Positions 60,908 through 62,351 of a stretch of 62,351 nt of DNA are shown in pieces; the stretch's first letter is position 1, and each line of letters starts with the position of its first letter. A program made the position numbers and the translations under genes. The stretch is from positions 1-62,351 of the forward strand of contig NZ_JABXKM010000088.1 in NCBI RefSeq assembly GCF_017115025.1, read 5' to 3'. The notes below the pieces were generated by a model, which was given only the letters and a program-made list of their open reading frames with translations, was not told the DNA's origin and did not search any database. Source of the stretch: Nostoc sp. NOS(2021). Its GTDB lineage: Bacteria > Cyanobacteriota > Cyanobacteriia > Cyanobacteriales > Nostocaceae.

Positions 60908-61646
60908 GTTCGGCTTGATTGGATTACCACTAAACAATCCTAGTGTTTTGCCCTGGCGTTCAGTTAACGAGATCGCTTGTAGTCCGGCGCTAATCGTTGC
61001 ACCTCATCCTGATGATGAGACGTTAGGTTGTGGGGGTGCGATCGCTCTGTTACGGTCTTTAAATTGTCATGTGCAAGTTTTAGTCATCAGTGATGGTACT
61101 CTTTCACACCCTCGTTCCCTGAAATATCCCGCAGATAAACTCCGATCTCTGCGGGAAGCGGAAACGCTATCAGCATTAAAATTGCTGGGTGTAGAGGTTA
61201 ATGATGTCACCTTCTTGAGAATGCAGGATGGGTCAATTCCAACACAGTATCAAAGTGCAGTGGCTAGTTGTCGTGCTTACATCACAGAAATTGCCCCACA
61301 AATTATCTTTTTACCGTGGCGATATGACCCTCACGCCGACCACCGAGCGACGTGGAAGTTAATTCATGCAGTGCTGGATGATTTGCGCTTATCCCCCCGA
61401 TTGATTGAGTATCCTATTTGGGATTGGGACTCAGAGCAACGGGGGAGTCTGCCCGCGTCTGTTGAGGTGACAACCTGGCGGTTAAATATTAGCACGGTGG
61501 TGGAGTTAAAACAGCAAGCGATCGCTGCTTATGGTTCCCAAATTACAGACTTAATTGATGATGATCCAGAAGGCTTTCGCCTGACTCCCGAAATGTTAGC
61601 GAACTTCACTCGTCCTTGGGAAGTTTATATAGAGGAAAACCGATGA
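60900..61646 (+). CDS. PIG-L family deacetylase
   Basis: A 248-residue LmbE/PIG-L-type zinc-dependent N-acetylglucosaminyl deacetylase. APHPDDETLGCGG contains the His/Asp/Asp metal ligands (about 38-46), and FLPWRYDPHADHRATWKLI the second His cluster. SDGTLSHPRSLKYP matches too. The start overlaps the dehydrogenase stop; its own stop overlaps the next start (ATGA). Substrates are typically N-acetyl sugars or conjugates. Confidence 0.9.
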   Translation: MNKFGLIGLPLNNPSVLPWRSVNEIACSPALIVAPHPDDETLGCGGAIALLRSLNCHVQVLVISDGTLSHPRSLKYPADKLRSLREAETLSALKLLGVEVNDVTFLRMQDGSIPTQYQSAVASCRAYITEIAPQIIFLPWRYDPHADHRATWKLIHAVLDDLRLSPRLIEYPIWDWDSEQRGSLPASVEVTTWRLNISTVVELKQQAIAAYGSQITDLIDDDPEGFRLTPEMLANFTRPWEVYIEENR

Positions 61647-62233
61647 ACCCGTTACAATCCAATTCCCTACCACCCAGCTACTTTGATCAACTCTACAGCG
61701 AAGATCCTGACCCGTGGAAGTTTGAGACAAGTGTTTACGAAGCTAACAAATATGCTGCCACGATCGCAGCTTTACCCAAAGAGCGCTATCGGTCTGCCTT
61801 TGAAATCGGTGGTTCCATTGGCGTTTTAACTGAGAAGCTACAAGCGCGTTGTGACAGATTGTTCTCGGTTGATATATCAAAACTGGCGCAGGATAAAGCA
61901 AAAGAGCGCTGTCAGCATCTCTCCAATGTCAACTTCCAGATTATGTGTGTCCCAGAGGAATATCCTGATGAAATGTTTGATTTGACTCTAGTCTCGGAAG
62001 TTGGCTATTACTGGAGCTGGGAAGACCTGAAAAAATCCCAACAGTGCATTTTAGAACACCTGGAACTAGGAGGACATTTACTTTTAGTTCATTGGACACT
62101 CTATGCCCGTGATTATCCTTTAAGTGGGGATGAAGTTCACGACTCGTTTTTGGAGTTGCCCGCAAATAAACTGCGGCATTTAAAAGGTCAACGCGAGGAA
62201 GAATATCGACTTGATTTATTCGAGCGAGTCTGA
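61643..62233 (+). CDS. NodS-like SAM-dependent methyltransferase
   Basis: A 196-residue class I methyltransferase. The start at 61643 overlaps the deacetylase stop (ATGA). The N-terminal SYFDQLYSEDPDPWKFETSVYEANKYAATI is typical of the NodS-like group, followed by SAM-binding AFEIGGSIGVLTEKL, LFSVDISKLA, and DLTLVSEVGYYWSWEDL. NodS in rhizobia N-methylates a lipo-chitooligosaccharide after its deacetylation, so pairing with PIG-L is suggestive. The gene is complete. Confidence 0.88.
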   Translation: MNPLQSNSLPPSYFDQLYSEDPDPWKFETSVYEANKYAATIAALPKERYRSAFEIGGSIGVLTEKLQARCDRLFSVDISKLAQDKAKERCQHLSNVNFQIMCVPEEYPDEMFDLTLVSEVGYYWSWEDLKKSQQCILEHLELGGHLLLVHWTLYARDYPLSGDEVHDSFLELPANKLRHLKGQREEEYRLDLFERV

Positions 62234-62250
62234 GAAATAAACCACTTTGG

Positions 62251-62279
62251 AAGCGTCACCCTACTCTAGGGTGACGCTT
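62251..62279 (+). terminator. Strong intrinsic terminator of the three-gene operon
   Basis: AAGCGTCACCCTA and TAGGGTGACGCTT form a 13-bp perfect stem with a CTC loop, followed by TT, 17 bases after the methyltransferase stop. It closes the dehydrogenase-deacetylase-methyltransferase operon. Confidence 0.8.
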
Positions 62280-62351
62280 TTCCTTCGCAATTACTGATAT
62301 CATGTCCGCATAATTAGTTATGATTCCCACAGTCATTGCACCCCACCCCTT

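Noticed and set aside
1..62351. tRNA or rRNA genes
   Set aside because: No cloverleaf-like segment with a T-loop (GGTTCRANNCC) and acceptor pairing was recognised by eye; a tRNA finder could overrule this.

Overview
The window looks like a chromosomal segment of a filamentous, Nostoc-like (Nostocales) cyanobacterium. The evidence is the very frequent HIP1 octamer (GCGATCGC), many heptanucleotide tandem repeats and palindromic miniature elements of the kind known from Nostoc genomes, and the gene content: psaD next to trpE, an orange carotenoid protein, a high-light-inducible protein remnant, cyanobacterial DUF2605/DUF2973 proteins, XisI, and large hybrid kinases. No rRNA or tRNA gene was seen.

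Region 1 (1-3.5 kb) holds a peptidoglycan amidase and an MscS-type channel. Region 2 (3.7-18.2 kb, all minus strand) is a defence island. It carries a multi-RAMP type III CRISPR effector operon, best read as III-D because it has Csx10- and probably Csx19-like subunits. Reading downstream, the order is Csx3, a P-loop protein, Cas10 with an intact GGDD, a Cas7-like RAMP, Csx10, a small helical subunit, a CARF-RelE-like effector, a second RAMP, a PD-(D/E)XK-like protein, a third RAMP, Csx19-like, a fourth RAMP, an OB-fold-like protein, several unfamiliar small genes including a HEPN-like one, four decayed CRISPR-repeat-like hairpins, and cas6. The expected logic is that target RNA binding makes Cas10 synthesise cyclic oligoadenylate, the CARF protein is switched on to cut translated mRNA, and Csx3 removes the messenger. 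No cas1/cas2 and no intact array are present, so crRNA must come from elsewhere.

Region 3 (18.7-31.4 kb) has an EAL-GAF-GGDEF c-di-GMP protein, a 1442-residue hybrid kinase with a heptamer repeat inside its coding sequence, a TnpB with a divergent small gene, an XRE regulator, a TMEM175-like channel, an xisI broken by one stop codon, a DUF1877 protein, a transaldolase-family enzyme and an intact ParE/Phd pair. Region 4 (31.6-39.1 kb) has a fusion of a cNMP-binding domain, a degenerate AAA domain and a membrane polyferredoxin, then an Rpn-like nuclease, then a membrane protein joining ten near-identical HEAT repeats to a NACHT-like NTPase.

Region 5 (39.1-49 kb) has thrS with a repeat-rich leader, DUF2605/DUF2973, two decaying toxin-antitoxin loci in which only the toxins are broken, a compact ATP-grasp RiPP (graspetide-like) locus with a 21-bp hairpin between precursor and ligase, and a glycogen-debranching-type enzyme. 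Region 6 (49.5-62.4 kb) has a DICT-GAF histidine kinase, psaD-trpE, an hli pseudogene, ocp, a VOC protein, and at the end a tight operon of acyl-CoA dehydrogenase (apparently starting at ATT), PIG-L deacetylase and NodS-like methyltransferase, closed by a strong terminator.

The best candidates for something new are the unfamiliar accessory genes of the type III island, the graspetide-like locus, the HEAT-membrane-NACHT protein and the terminal three-gene operon.
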